A stretch of 64,000 nt of DNA from Rhizomys pruinosus (lineage: Eukaryota > Chordata > Mammalia > Rodentia > Spalacidae), in assembly GCA_009823505.1 (NCBI GenBank), contig VZQC01000400.1, forward strand, positions 536,838 through 600,837. The letters are read 5' to 3'. Of the stretch, positions 11,184 through 22,325 are shown in pieces; within the stretch, counting starts at the first letter, position 1, and each line of letters opens with the position of its first letter. Made by a program: the position numbers and the translations under genes. The notes under the pieces are model-generated. The model saw nothing but the letters and a program-made list of their open reading frames with translations, was not told the DNA's origin and did no database searches.

Positions 11184-11328
11184 TTGCCTTTTTGAGACAG
11201 GGCCTTCCTGTAGCTCTGACTGTCCTGGAGCTTGCTCTGTAGACCAGGCTGGCCTTGAACTCACAGAGTTCAAGCCTGCCTCTGCCTCCCAAGTACTAGG
11301 ATTAAAGGTGTGTGTCACCACGCCCAGA
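11184..11328 (-). mobile_element. B1 SINE
   Basis: Complete antisense B1. 'agcttggg' occurs on both outer sides of the B1 plus CTTT array (near 11108 and 11328), a probable short target duplication that places the array inside the insertion. Confidence 0.9.
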
Positions 11329-11646
11329 GCTTGGGAGATTCTTATTTCTCATCTCAGACACTTGCCGGGTGTTACCGACTTCCTGTGACTTCTCCACTCC
11401 CCTTCTGCCAGGCCACCCTGGCTTTTCCGGCACAGTCTCCTTTCCCTGTGCAGCCCACTGCTATGTCCTCCTCCCTGGTCAGTGAATTTGTCTCCAGGTG
11501 CAGTGGACCTCAGTGGTGTAGGAAGAAAGAATTCATGCCTCTGAAATGTGTTCCCCAGTGAACTGACAGGCCATTCTGAAACTTCAAACTTGTGTCAGGG
11601 AAGAAAGGAATTTGCAGAAAAAATAGAGTTTCCCTTTCTGATGTGA
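11329..11646. other. Unassigned sequence
   Basis: Moderately GC-rich, no repeat recognised. Confidence 0.4.
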
Positions 11647-11940
11647 AATATATATATATATATATATATATTTCTATAGTATATATACACACATATATTT
11701 CTGTAGTATATATACACACATATATTTCTATAGTATATATACACACATATATTTCTGTAGTATATATACACACATATATTTCTATAGTATATATACACAC
11801 ATATATTTCTGTAGTATATATACACACATATATTTCTATAGTATATATACACACATATATTTCTATAGTATATATACACACATATATTTCTATAGTATAT
11901 ATACACACATATATTTATATAGTATATATAGTATATTTGT
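11647..11940. repeat. 27-bp minisatellite with alternating units, preceded by (TA)n
   Basis: After a (TA)n start, about ten units of period 27 run from 11671. Each begins 'tttct(a/g)tagta' and continues with a tatatacacacatata block. Position 6 alternates A,G,A,G,A,G and then A,A,A, so most of the array is a 54-bp dimer. Because 27 is divisible by 3, spurious frames stay open on both strands. Confidence 0.95.
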
Positions 11941-12443
11941 GCAGAGAGCCATAGAAAAGCAGTAGGAAAAGAATCTGAGCATTAAGCCTTTCTTAATATT
12001 CTTAACACCAAAATCACAAAATTATGATGCTTAAAAGAAGAACCTGGAGGGGCCACTGAGCTCAGTCTCCAGCCTCCAGGGCAGATAGGACTTCAATTAT
12101 GTGAGACAGATGGCTGTCTTCGTCTAATTTTAAATGGCCCGAGGGGAAAGGGCACAGCTTCCCTTGGTGACTGGTCGGTCTGAGTCCCTGATAACTGGAT
12201 TGGAGATGGAGATGGTTTACTCTGAGATGTCAGAGCCCATTACTGTCACTTCCAGGTAGAACCCACAGGCAGGACCAGAGCACTCTGCATTTGAGGTTTT
12301 TTTTTTTTTTTTTAAGTTTAATCTTGTTCTCTACTTTCATTTTAGCCAGACCATTACAACTTACAAGTACTCAGGGCCCTTTGCTTTGCTCTTGACACAG
12401 TCCTCCTGCTCCATTTAAAACTAGCTCCCTGTTTGTTGTTATT

Positions 12444-12446
<3 letters not shown>
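11941..12446. other. Unassigned sequence with a short poly-T
   Basis: T run at about 12297-12314. Nothing else recognised. Confidence 0.4.

Positions 12447-12479
<33 letters not shown>
12447..12479. repeat. (GA)n microsatellite
   Basis: About 16 GA units. Confidence 0.97.
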
Positions 12480-12480
<1 letters not shown>

Positions 12481-12540
12481 ATGAGCCAGTGAGAGAATGT
12501 CCAGAGGTTGACACTGGGTGTCTTCCTCTCTATCTTATTT

Positions 12541-12774
12541 TTTAAAAATATTTTAATATATTTTTATTTCTTGTCTACGTGTATAATGCCTGCATGTATG
12601 TAAGTGCACCTATGTCCTGCAATGCCTGAAGAGATCAGAAGGGGGCATGAGATTCCTCTGGAACTGGAGTTATGGATGGTTTTTAGTAACCATGTGGGCT
12701 CTGGGAATCAAATCTGGGTCCTCTGTAAGAGCAGCCAGTGCTCTTAATCTCTGCGCCAGCTCTCTCCAGCCCCT
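12541..12774 (-). mobile_element. B2/B3 SINE
   Basis: Antisense: tail at left, 'cctctggaactggagtta' in the middle, 'gagcagccagtgctcttaa' and 'ctctccagccc' at the right. Single copy of the segment that is duplicated in young B2 copies here. Confidence 0.85.
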
Positions 12775-12784
12775 ATACCTTATT

Positions 12785-13030
12785 TTGGTAAGATACATTT
12801 TGTTATTAATTATGTGTATATGTGTTTGTGTGTTTGTGTGTGTGTGTGTCTGTGTGTGTGTGTGTGTGTGGTGGGGTATGTATGTGTGAGTGCAAGTGTC
12901 TGTGGAGGCCAGAAGAGAGTGTCAGATCCTCCAAAGCTGGAATTACAGCTGGTTGTGAACCATCCTATGTGGATGCTGGGAACTAAACTCAGGTCTTCTG
13001 CAAGAACAGTACATGTGTTTAATCTGGGAC
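12785..13030 (-). mobile_element. B3 SINE with (TG)n
   Basis: Antisense B3-like: TG-rich tail, 'gtggaggccagaagagagtg', 'gatgctgggaactaaactcagg', 'tctgcaagaacag'. A weak second SINE remnant follows to about 13135. Confidence 0.75.
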
Positions 13031-13135
13031 TACATGCACATGCCACAGCTGTCTTTTATATGTGTCCTGGGGTCTGAATTCAAGCCCGCCTTGTGCAGCA
13101 TGCATTTTATCCACTAAGTGACCTGTCCCCACGGC

Positions 13136-13549
13136 TACAGTAAAGAGAAGAAAGGGGACCTCACCCCTGCCACTCTGGATTATCATTTGCAGCCACAGAA
13201 ATTGTCACCTACTTCTGATCTGTGTAAATAAGCTCCAAATGACTTAGGTTGTCTTAAATACACAGTTACAAGCTTAATGAAAGCAGAGACATTACTGGAA
13301 ATAAAACTATTCGAAGTTGCCATGTTGGTGGCTCAAGAGATATTGCACGGACTTCTTTCCAGTACATGTTCACATACATGGAACATTTTGATGTAGTTTT
13401 CATTTGAAAATGATCTCATTTTTAAACATTTAACCTCGTGTGCTAAACCTTTTACCTTCTTAGAATGATTTATAAACCAGTGCATACAACTTCAGTATTT
13501 ATTTCTCCCAAATGGACATAATTTTTTTCTTGTAGAACATTTAAATAGT
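13136..13549. other. Unassigned sequence
   Basis: AT-rich, no repeat recognised. Confidence 0.4.
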
Positions 13550-14200
13550 TTTCTCCCGAAAACCCACCTAGAAATAAAGCTATCATATGAGCCAGCTATA
13601 CCACTCCCGGTCATGTGCCCAGAGAACCCAGAGTCCCATCTCTGTGACACTTGCATAGCTATGCTTGTTGCGACACTGTTCACAATAGCCAGACTATGGA
13701 ATCATCCACAGATGAGTGAGTGGATGAAGAACACAGGCTGCATAGACACAATGGCGTTTTATTCAGCCACAAAGAAAAATGAACTCATGACTTTCGCAGC
13801 AAATGAATATAACTGAAAATTTTCTTAAGCGAAGTATCTCAGACTCAGACAAATACCGTAAGTTTTCTCACATATGAGGAACCTAGATGTTTATTTTTGT
13901 GCATGTGTGAGTGTGTGTAGAGGGACAGATGATACGGCTTGAGAGGGGCTTGTGAGAGGGGAAGAAAGATCTTAAGGAAGGGTTGGGGACAGGAAAGAAG
14001 AAAAAACATTAGGTAACAGAATATGTGTGATATAAGCAGAGGAGAACTAGAGGGAGGAGGAAAGGGGCCACAGCAGAGGTCAGAGATGGGCAAGGGGGAG
14101 CGGGAAAGAGGATCGACAAGAACAGAATGTGTGCGAAAATCCGACAGTGAAACCTGCTATTTATATGGTAATTAAAAACTAATAATCTTCAATAGACTCA
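13550..14200 (+). mobile_element. Old L1 3' end (ORF2 C-terminus plus 3' UTR)
   Basis: Translation shows the C-terminal ORF2 pattern around 13660-13820 (LFTIARLWNHPQMSEW, then FYSATKKNELMTF), followed by a purine-rich 3' UTR. Diverged from the other L1 copies in the window, hence an older family. Confidence 0.8.
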
Positions 14201-14207
14201 TAAACTA

Positions 14208-14300
14208 AGAGCTGGGGATGTAGTCAGTTGATAAAGTTCTTATGTCCCATGCATGAGGGCCTGGGTTCATTCCTTAGCATTGCAAAGAAAAGAACCTAAC
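14208..14300 (+). mobile_element. ID-type SINE
   Basis: 'gctggggatgtagtcagttgata' start and 'gggcctgggttcattcc' B-box region, then an A-rich end. Confidence 0.75.
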
Positions 14301-14335
14301 CCCTAGAAAACCGAGGCCTGATTACAAATAAGAAA

Positions 14336-14456
14336 GATAAGAAAGAAGATGGATGAAGAAGAGGAGGAAGTAGAAGGAGGAGATGGAGGAAAAAGAGGCA
14401 ACAGAGAAAGAGGAGAAGAAGAAAATGGATAGGAAGAGGACAAGGAAGAGGGGAAG
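14336..14456. repeat. GA-rich purine tract
   Basis: About 120 bases almost entirely A and G on the plus strand. Confidence 0.85.
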
Positions 14457-14927
14457 ATGTTAGCTTTAGAGCAAACCACTCAACTGCAGCTCAAATGCTG
14501 GCAATGGACAGAGAAGCGAAGCACTGAGAAGTCTGGATCTCAGCTCAGTTCAGTTCCTGGGGCCACTGAAGGGCTCAGATCTCAGCCAGAACAAGTGGAC
14601 AAGGCCCCAAAACATAGGTGCATCAACAAAGGCCCTGCTCAGCCGGGCATGGATTTGGTCAGCTGCTGATGCCGACCTCTCCTGTGCTCCCACCTAGCAG
14701 CCAGAGGAAGGAATGCGCAGCTTTTCTGGTATCTACCCCAGTCTCTGCTATCCCTTTCCATACAATTTCTGGCATACAATTAAAGAAAATAAACAGGGCG
14801 TATTATGAGGCAAAGTAGAAAGACATGACCTTGAATCCAGAGAGGCAAGAGTTAAGTAGGTGTGTTTATGCCTCAGCGTTTGGAATGAACAGGATCTGGA
14901 CTTTCAAACCACTGTTACATATATGTA
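14457..14927. other. Unassigned sequence
   Basis: Open frames of 66-70 codons exist but have no support. Confidence 0.4.
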
Positions 14928-15085
14928 GCTGGGCATGCTGGCTCATGCCTAGACTCAGCATTGGACCAGCTGATGCACGAGGACTGCTATAAATGTGAGG
15001 CCAGCCTGGGCTACATGAGACCCTGTTTTCAAATCACCAGCACAATAGCAACAGCGGAAACAACAAACAATAATAATAATAATAA
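14928..15085 (+). mobile_element. B1-like SINE, decayed, with (AAT)n tail
   Basis: 'gctgggcatgctggctcatgcc' start, 'gaggccagcctgggctacatgagacc' middle and an AAT-expanded tail near 15068-15084. Confidence 0.7.
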
Positions 15086-15695
15086 ACCCCAACTAACTCA
15101 AAAAGAAAGGTAGGAAGTCAAGAAAAGGTGAAAAATTCTGCCATCTCAGCAACGATACTAAGTAAACTAGAATTCCATATAAATGCACAGAATCAACCAC
15201 TAAGGGTACAAAAGGCCTTGAGAAAGGATGTGTTCACATTTATAAGAAGCATCACTTCACAGTCATGACAAAGGCTTCACGTCATCAGGAAGATGTGATG
15301 AGCGTACGTGTACACCCATGTTACTACGGAATGACAAAACAGCTGGAGCCAGACACGACTGGAGGGAGAGGGACCAAGCTGTCAGCCAGGATGATTCTCA
15401 TACCGAGCAAGGTGAGTGCAGGTGCTGTAGGGAGGAAGATGCCTGGGATCTTTACAGCAAGATATCTCACCAGGACTGTAGAAGAAGAATGGGCTAGACT
15501 CATGACATGAGCAGTAGAGTCCTTTGCTGCGGAGTTCTGGCCAACCAGGAATCCTGCAGAAGACTTCATCTGTGCAAAGATGAGGACAATTAACTCCCAC
15601 AGCTGTCAGGTGGGGCCCACTGCTTGGCCAGGGACAGCCTCCCATTTCTCCCTGTAGCAATTGTAAACACTATGATACAGAAAGCATATTAAATG
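15086..15695. other. Unassigned sequence
   Basis: About 600 bases without a recognised repeat. Three overlapping short frames on both strands, none convincing. Confidence 0.4.
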
Positions 15696-15800
15696 AGGCT
15701 CGAGGGATGGCTCAGTTAGTAAATGCTTCCCTTGCAAGCATAAAAACATGAATTCCATCCCTAGAACCCCCCCCCCACACACACACTCACACAAAAAAGT
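15696..15800 (+). mobile_element. ID/B2-head SINE
   Basis: 'ctcgagggatggctcagttagtaaatgc' and a C/CA-rich tail. Confidence 0.65.
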
Positions 15801-15803
15801 CTG

Positions 15804-16036
15804 GGGCTGGTAAGATGGCTCAGTGGCTAAAGTGCTTGCTGCACAGCATAGAGACCCAAGTTCTGATTCTCAGAACCCGCATAAAACCTGAGCACCACAG
15901 TGTACCTGTAATCTCAGTGCTGGGAGAAGGGTGGAGACAAGAAGACCTTGGACCTTGCTGGCCAGCCAGTAGTGCCAAATCAGTGCCTTCAGGTTCTGTA
16001 AGAGAGACTCTGCCTCAAAAAACTGTGTATGTTCAG

Positions 16037-16078
<42 letters not shown>

Positions 16079-16208
16079 GTGATTGAGAAAAAGATATCCT
16101 GCCATCAGTCCCTGGGTTCCATATACACCTACATGGTTGAAGCTATCCCTACCCCTACATACATGTGTACACACCACACACACATGCACACACAAGTACA
16201 AAATTTCA
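15804..16208 (+). mobile_element. B4 SINE with internal (GT)n
   Basis: ID-like head (ggctggtaagatggctcag), B1-like middle (cctgtaatctcagtgctggg), 'agagactctgcctcaaaa', then a 36-bp GT array (16039-16074) and a CA-rich end. Confidence 0.8.
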
Positions 16209-16720
16209 AAGCCAGCTAAGATATGTCATTGCAATCTCAGTGTTGGAGAGGAGGAGACAGGTGGATCTCTGGGGCTCCCTGGCCACCAGGGGAGAGACTG
16301 TGTCTCAAAAATAATGTGGTAGGGCTGGAGAGATGGCCTAGTGGTTAAGAGCACTGACCGCTCTTGCAGAGGACCCGGGTTCGATCCCCAGCACCCACAT
16401 GGCGGCTGAGAACCATCTGAAACTCCAATTCCAGGAGAACTCCAGTTCCAGGGGAATCCGAAACCCTCTTCTGACCTCCACTGCATTGCATGACATGGGT
16501 GCACACACTTGCATGCAGACAGTACATTCATACACATATGGAAATAAATAAAATTTAAAAAATTATTTAAAAAAATAATGTGGTAGATGGTGCTTGAGAA
16601 ATGACATTGGAGGTTGTCCTCTGGCTTACACATGCACAGATACACATGGACATACACAAACGTACCTGTACATACATGAACATGTGCACACACACATATG
16701 CACACAAAATCTGTTCCTCG
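16209..16720 (+). mobile_element. Second B4-type SINE, split by a B2
   Basis: Left part 16209-16322 (aatctcagtgttgg ... gactgtgtctcaaaaa) resumes at 16571-16720 (ggtgcttgagaaatgac, ctctggcttacacatgcaca). The interruption is the B2 at 16323-16570. Confidence 0.75.
16323..16570 (+). mobile_element. Young B2 SINE with 17-bp internal duplication
   Basis: Full-length B2 inserted in a B4, with a perfect 16-bp target duplication (aaaaataatgtggtag) at 16307-16322 and 16571-16586. It carries two adjacent 17-bp units, aactccaattccaggag at 16421-16437 and aactccagttccagggg at 16438-16454. Confidence 0.95.
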
Positions 16721-17303
16721 TTCCTCTTTTTCCTAGCTGGTGTATCTGCTACAGGGCACTGGCTTGCATGCTGCTGGAGAGTCAGATGGGCTCTGAGCAA
16801 AGCCCTGACTGTGCTTCGGTAATCCACAGCACTAGGGAGAGTGTGCTGGTGGCTAGGAGACATCCCCCAGGTCATCCTCAGTGCCTCCTTACCCCAGGAC
16901 TGGTGTGAACTTTCTTAGAGACATAAGCTAAATTTTAAATGTAGGGGGAAAGTGGTTGGCATACTTTTTCTGGCCTAGATAGAGGAAAAAGTAAAAGTTC
17001 GGCACTCAGAAATACTGGGAGAAATGATGAGGCCGGGAGTGCTTTTGATGGAGGCAGCCTTCAAAGAAGAAGTTATCAGAAATGCTGAGCCTCGAGGCAA
17101 ATCAGAAAAAAAAAGCTGGAAAGCTTCTTCCCGGGGTGAAAATAGACTTGACAGTGTGAGGTGGAGGAAAGAAAACTCTTAAATTTCCATAGTGAGACGG
17201 CCAGTGTCACAGCACAAGGTCGCATGGTCAGTAGAAGATGAATCAGAAGCCACTCAGTAGCTGGGGCCAAAATGATTGGAAAGTCATGTGGAGAGGTGGA
17301 GAG
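16721..17303. other. Unassigned sequence
   Basis: No repeat recognised. Confidence 0.4.
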
Positions 17304-17583
17304 CTGGCAAGGCTGCAGGAAAGAAGAGGGTGGATGAGTACATCAGTCAGCACTGCATCACTGTAAGGAAACACTGGCAAGGCTGCAGGAAAGAAGGGGG
17401 CAGATGAATACATCAGTCAGCACTGCATCACTGTAAGGAAACACTGGCAAGGCTGCAGGAAAGAAGGGGGTGGATGAAGACATCAGTCAGCACTGCATCA
17501 CTATAAGGAAACACTGGCAAGGCTGCAGGAAAGAAGGGGGTGGATGAATACATCAGTCAGCACTGCATCACTGTAAGGAAACA
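17304..17583. repeat. Four-copy 70-bp tandem repeat
   Basis: Units start with ctggcaaggctgcaggaaag at 17304, 17374, 17444 and 17514, differing at only a few bases. The second half of each unit (catcagtcagcactgcatca ...) is the left edge of the LTR that follows, so the array arose after that LTR inserted. Confidence 0.95.
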
Positions 17584-17920
17584 CTTGGGACACACTACTT
17601 ACGAAGTAGAAAGGTTCATTTGAGTTCATGGTTCTAGAAGTTCAAGCCCAAGATTTGGAGGGTATTCATTGTTTGGGGCTCAGATGAAGGTGCTTGTGTG
17701 TTGGAATAAGTGATCACATCTTCATCCAGGAAGGAGGTGGGGAAAGGGGAGAGGCATGGAAAAGGGAAAAGACAGTATCCCATAGTTCCCTTCTTCAAGG
17801 GCATGCCCCCAGTGATCCAAGGACTTCGTATAAGGCCCACCTCCAAAAGGTTTAGCAACTTCCCCAGACTGTCACCTTGGAAACTGACCTTTTCTAGCAC
17901 ACAGTTTAATGTCTGATCTG
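17540..17920 (-). mobile_element. MaLR-like LTR, antisense
   Basis: 'aggttcatttgagttcatgg', 'ttcaagggcatgcccccagtgatcc' and 'ggcccacctccaaaaggtt' follow the antisense MaLR layout. Its left edge overlaps the last 70-bp tandem unit. Confidence 0.7.
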
Positions 17921-18089
17921 AAGCAATGAATACACCCAGTTTCAGGAGTATATTAACCTATTTCCCTGAGAGGCTGAAGGCTGGAGAGAGAAACTCAAAG
18001 GACAGGAAAGGAAAAGTCTGAGAACTCGAGGTGACGTTTCTCTAACTTCAAGGTGTCAGGATCCTTTTAGATGTAAACTTTATTATAGA

Positions 18090-18292
18090 GCTGGATAGAT
18101 GGCTTAAGGCTTAGAAGTGTTTCCTGCTCTTGCAGAGGACCCCGAGTTTGGTTCCTAGGACTTACTTACGTCAGGCAGCTCACAAACATCTGTAACTCCA
18201 CCTGCAGGGGGTCTGACGCCTTCTTCTGGCTTCTAAGGGCACCTGCGCGCGCACACACACGTGCACACACAAATTGACACATAATTTTTTAA
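18090..18292 (+). mobile_element. B3/B2 SINE
   Basis: 'gctggatagatggcttaag' head, 'ctcttgcagaggaccccgag', 'gtctgacgccttcttctggc' and a CA-rich tail. Confidence 0.85.
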
Positions 18293-18369
18293 AAACCTTA
18301 AAAAGACCTTTTAAGACTCCAAACTTTTGTTTATGTCAATTGTGGCATTAATTCTGAAATTAAAATGTT

Positions 18370-18441
18370 GGGCAAGAGAGATGGCTCAGTGGTTAAGAGC
18401 ACTGCCTGCTCTCACAGATGATCCAGGACCCACATGACCTG
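18370..18441 (+). mobile_element. B2 SINE, 3'-truncated
   Basis: Only the tRNA-like head is present (agagatggctcagtggttaagagc ... ctgctctcacag), ending abruptly near 18441 without a tail. Confidence 0.75.
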
Positions 18442-19069
18442 CAGGGAAAATCCTGACTTGCACAAAATATATAGTTGAGAAAGGAAGGTCAACATTAACA
18501 GGCTGTTTAGATACTTGACAGTTATTTATTAAAGGAATGCTGCTGTATGGAATTTGACATACCAATGAAGTTTTCATATCATACTACATTGAACATCGTT
18601 GTGCATTATCACAAAATTTGAATGAATATTTTCCTTAGCATGGTTTTGTAACACCATGTATTGATCACTTGAAAGATATCGGATTACTGAGTTTTTCAAA
18701 TCTTCCCAATGTTGACATGCTTTATTACAAAATGTAAAAATATTCTATTTGTTTATAGCCTCACTGAATTAACCAGAATTTCTCTAAGTGTTGAGAGACT
18801 GCGATGCTCCTTGAGACAATACAGTTTTTGCCAAAATCCCAATATTCACTTAAATGTTGAATTTATCTTTAACTGAAAAGCACTCTCAGCTTTTCTTTAC
18901 ATAATTAGTTTACTTTGTTTTTATGAAATTGTCAACATCTGAGACTGTAGTTTGTCAGTTTTTCTTTTAGGTTAAAATTGGGGGGGTTCTAATGGAAAAA
19001 AGTAGCTAGTTTAGCTTGTAACTTAATTAACTGCCAACGTGTTTTCCCTTCAGATACTTGTACTGAGGA
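18442..19069. other. Unassigned AT-rich sequence
   Basis: No repeat recognised until a short (TA)n at 19070-19090. Confidence 0.4.
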
Positions 19070-19121
19070 ATATATATATATATATATATGTATATCATCT
19101 CATTTTTCAAAACTGTAGGGT

Positions 19122-19282
19122 AGCTGTGCATGGTGGTGCACACCTATAATCTCAGTATTCAGGAGGCAGAGGCAAGAGGGCTTCTGCCCGCCTTGTTTAC
19201 ATAGTAAGTTCTAGGTCATCTAGGCTACATACTGAGATCAATGAAAAACAAAAACAAAACAAAACAAAACAAAATAAAATAA
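19122..19282 (+). mobile_element. B1 SINE with CAAAA-type tail
   Basis: 'gctgtgcatggtggtgcacacc' start and an expanded (AAAAC)n tail to 19282. Confidence 0.8.
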
Positions 19283-19283
19283 A

Positions 19284-19324
19284 CCTGGGTGTGGTGGCAC
19301 ACACCTTTAATTCCAGCACTCAGA
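19284..19324 (+). mobile_element. B1 SINE, 3'-truncated
   Basis: Only the first 41 bases of a B1 (ctgggtgtggtggcacacacc...) follow the tail of the previous B1. Confidence 0.7.
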
Positions 19325-19499
19325 CCTCTTTGAAACCGAGTATTCGCACACAGGCTGTCTCATACTAGGGATGCCAAGAACCCAGTAGCTGCTCAGTCCA
19401 CTGGGCTGGGTGCCTCAGCAATCCCAATTGGTGCTGAAACTAGTGTTTTTTTTTTTTTATCTCTGTGGTAGGTCTTATGCATGATTTGTGTATTTATTT

Positions 19500-20105
19500 C
19501 AAAAGTTGTGTTCTGAAAGCCTGGTTCTCATGTGTGGTGCCAAGATGGTGGGACCTGGTAGAAAGTGGTTAGGGGGGCTGGAGAGATGGCCTAGCGGTTA
19601 AGAGCGCCGACCACTCTTGCAGAGGACCCGGGTTCGATCCCCAGCACCCACATGGCGCGGCCGAGAACCGTCTGAAACTCCAATTCCAGGAGAATTCCAG
19701 TCCCAGGGGAATCCGACACCCTCTTCTGACCTCCGCAGCATTGCACGACACGGGTGCACAGACCTGCATGCAGACAGTACATTCATACACATACAGAAAT
19801 AAATAAATAAAAAAAAAAAAAAGAAAGTGGTTAGGTCACTGGGGCATACCACCTTCAGAAGGGATTAATGTAACCCTTCCAGGACCTGGTTAGTTCCTTC
19901 ATGAGCGTGTTTTGAAGAGCAAGCTTGGCCCCTAAATCCCTCTGGCTTCTTGACCTCTTCTTCTCATACACATTTCCAAGATGTATGACTTACCCATACA
20001 TCCATTATGTATAGAGACATAAAGACCCTCACCAGAGCCAAGCAGAAGTTCGCACCACGCCATTGCATCCCCAGAACTGCGAGCTACAGAAATAACCTAG
20101 CAGCA
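19500..20105 (+). mobile_element. MaLR/MLT-like LTR, split by a B2
   Basis: Left part to 19573 (gccaagatggtgggacc) resumes at 19836 (tcactggggcataccacc ... catttccaagatg ... gagctacagaaataacc), in the layout of an MLT-type LTR. Limits are approximate. Confidence 0.6.
19574..19821 (+). mobile_element. Young B2 SINE with target duplication
   Basis: Full-length B2 with the 17-bp internal duplication and an A tail. Perfect 14-bp target duplication agaaagtggttagg at 19560-19573 and 19822-19835. Confidence 0.95.
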
Positions 20106-20855
20106 GAAAATGAACAAATGTACATTGTCTTCAAATCTTGAATTGCATTTTGATACGTGAATTTTATGATTCCAAAATATGCATCTTTTCTGTTGTTTTG
20201 AGAGTTGACATAAAGGTTAACTTTCTCCAGATAGTTGATTATACATTTAATTGCTTTCTACTTCAGGAGTCTATAAGGAAGCATTTCTCTTGGTGGTACT
20301 GATCAGTCTCCTGATCGGGCTGGTCATCTAACTCCCCGATTTTGCCTCTCTTCATCTGTGTTTCCTGCTGACCTTTATCTTTGCCCAGAACAGCGCCTAG
20401 ATCTTCCATCTTTGAAAGGCAGATTCGTCAGATTTCATTGGTCTTGTCCTGATGTTTTCTCCCATGAAACTGTTCCCACTTGTGCTTTAGAGTAGTTCTC
20501 TCCAAGTTTGGGTCCTGGACCCCTCCAGGTTCCCAAGAGATTCTGGGGTCCCCCAAAGTATTTTCATAAAAATTCCAAGTAGAGCAGTATTTCCTTTTTC
20601 CACTGTTGAGAATGGTATAAGATACTTAAAACCTATGTTGGGTAATACCTGTCACTCTCAAGGATGAATTAAAACACCCTGTGGTGTATGACTTCAACAA
20701 AAGTATGAATTAAAAACACCAAACAACGCTAGTAGATTTTTTTTCTTCACCTGAGGCTATAGCCTCAGTTTGTTTGTGTTTTAGAAAGTGAGCTCTGCTT
20801 AAGAATGCCCTTAATGGGACAGAAAAGAGTGACTAATTTTACTCAAACTTGACAT
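20106..20855. other. Unassigned sequence
   Basis: About 750 bases with no repeat I recognise. Confidence 0.4.
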
Positions 20856-20913
20856 CTTGATACAAGTTGTCCTAGTATTTATTTATTTATATATTTTTGT
20901 GTGTGCTTGTGTG

Positions 20914-20916
<3 letters not shown>

Positions 20917-20945
<29 letters not shown>

Positions 20946-20960
20946 TGCATGTATGTGTTT
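20917..20960. repeat. (TATG)n microsatellite
   Basis: About ten units of tatg at the tail side of an antisense B1. Confidence 0.9.
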
Positions 20961-20961
20961 C

Positions 20962-21125
20962 TTTTTGAGACATGGTGGGACAGGAAGCCAGAGGGGTTTA
21001 GGGACCAGGCTTCCTCTTCAAAACATGCTCATGAGGGTGCTGTGAAGGTCCTGGAAGGGTTACATTTGTGTATGTGTTTCCTTGTAGCCACAGCTGGCCT
21101 GGAACTCGCTATGTAGACCAGGCTA
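20962..21125 (-). mobile_element. B1 SINE split by about 95 bp
   Basis: 'tttctttttgagacatggt' at 20957-20978 continues as 'gtagccacagctggcctgg' at about 21085. The intervening piece is not B1. Confidence 0.6.
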
Positions 21126-21373
21126 TGTGACCACCTTCTGGAACCAAGCAACTACCAGGTTTTTGGCCTCTCAGGTGTGATGACTGTTGTTACAATTTCA
21201 ATGTAGTTTAATTTAGTAAATTATATGTAAAATGCACAGTCATGATATTGGTTTTGCTCTTCTAAAGAATCCTGACAGACCCAAGGGTATTTTGTGAGAT
21301 GAGGACTTCTTTTGTCACCTGAATGTCTAAGAAACTTGTATGAAGTTTCACACAGACTTTCTTTCCCTTTTTG

Positions 21374-21626
21374 GTTTGTGCGTATGTGGGCATGTCACGG
21401 TCACAGGTCAACTTCAGGTGTCATTCCTCGGGTGGTTCTCATCTTGTTTTTTGAGGTAGGGTCTCTTGCTTTTACTTGGGGTTCACTGATTCAGCTGTGC
21501 TGGCTGTACAGTGAGCCCAGGGTCTCTGCCCCCTCAGCACTGGGATTACAAACCGGCGATAGGGACTGTGGATTGAACATAGTCTTCATCCTAGGCTTTC
21601 CACCTGGACCATCTCCCCAGCCCTTG
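21374..21626 (-). mobile_element. B4 SINE
   Basis: Antisense B4: 'ggtcacaggtcaacttcagg', 'gaggtagggtctcttgc', 'agcactgggattacaa' and 'ccatctccccagccc'. The 146- and 148-codon frames here run through this repeat and are spurious. Confidence 0.8.
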
Positions 21627-22325
21627 ATTATACTTTTAATAGTCAGTTTGTTTGTACTTTTATGCTTTATTAGCTCAGAGGAACATCTGACTATCCAGGA
21701 AGTGTCCTTGAGATTCTTAATTGAGAGCTGGAGTTTAGCCCTAACTGCCAAGGAGTGAGCCCACAGGGATAAGTCAGCCTTTGAGGGAGTTCCCTCCTCC
21801 AACATCTGAACCAGGCTCCAGCTCTCTGGTGTTCTTCTCAAAACACTGAGATTTCTCCTTTCAAAGCTGTTGTTGAGGTCTTTGAACAGTTGGTCAAATT
21901 GAAATGACACACTTATAATTCCTAGGGTCATATTTTGTAAGTGGAGTTGATGTAGAAATTAGATTTATGAATGAGTTATTTCCCATTCACTGTTATTCTC
22001 TAGGTAGTTGAAGATCTGTGTTTTGATTTTGTTAAGCAGTGCACCATGACGTAAGCTATAATAGACTTCTTGCATGAGCAACTTTATGTACTTAAAACTT
22101 TAACGGCTGTTCTTCCCTGCCCAAGCCTGTGTTTTTCTACTGGGTAATATCGAGGAAATTGTGAAGGTTGCTTTGAGGTTTACTGAAGCCAGTTTTCATT
22201 GTTGTTAAATGGTGCCTTTCTATTACAAGTGGAAGTGAAAGTGTTAAAAACCCAGGCATCTAGAGGGAGGCTCTGAGCTATCCCTGGGCTCCTTCTAAAC
22301 AGAGTTTCAGGAAGCATTTTGGAAA
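21627..22325. other. Unassigned sequence
   Basis: About 700 bases, no repeat recognised. Confidence 0.4.

Noticed and set aside
11510..11954. YIYIYI-type repeated proteins on both strands
   Set aside because: By-products of a 27-bp repeat whose length is a multiple of three.
11671..17583. CRISPR-like arrays at 11671 and 17304
   Set aside because: Units are directly adjacent with no spacers, and the DNA is mammalian.
21312..21931. Frames of 146-148 codons on both strands
   Set aside because: They cross a B4 SINE and have no support.
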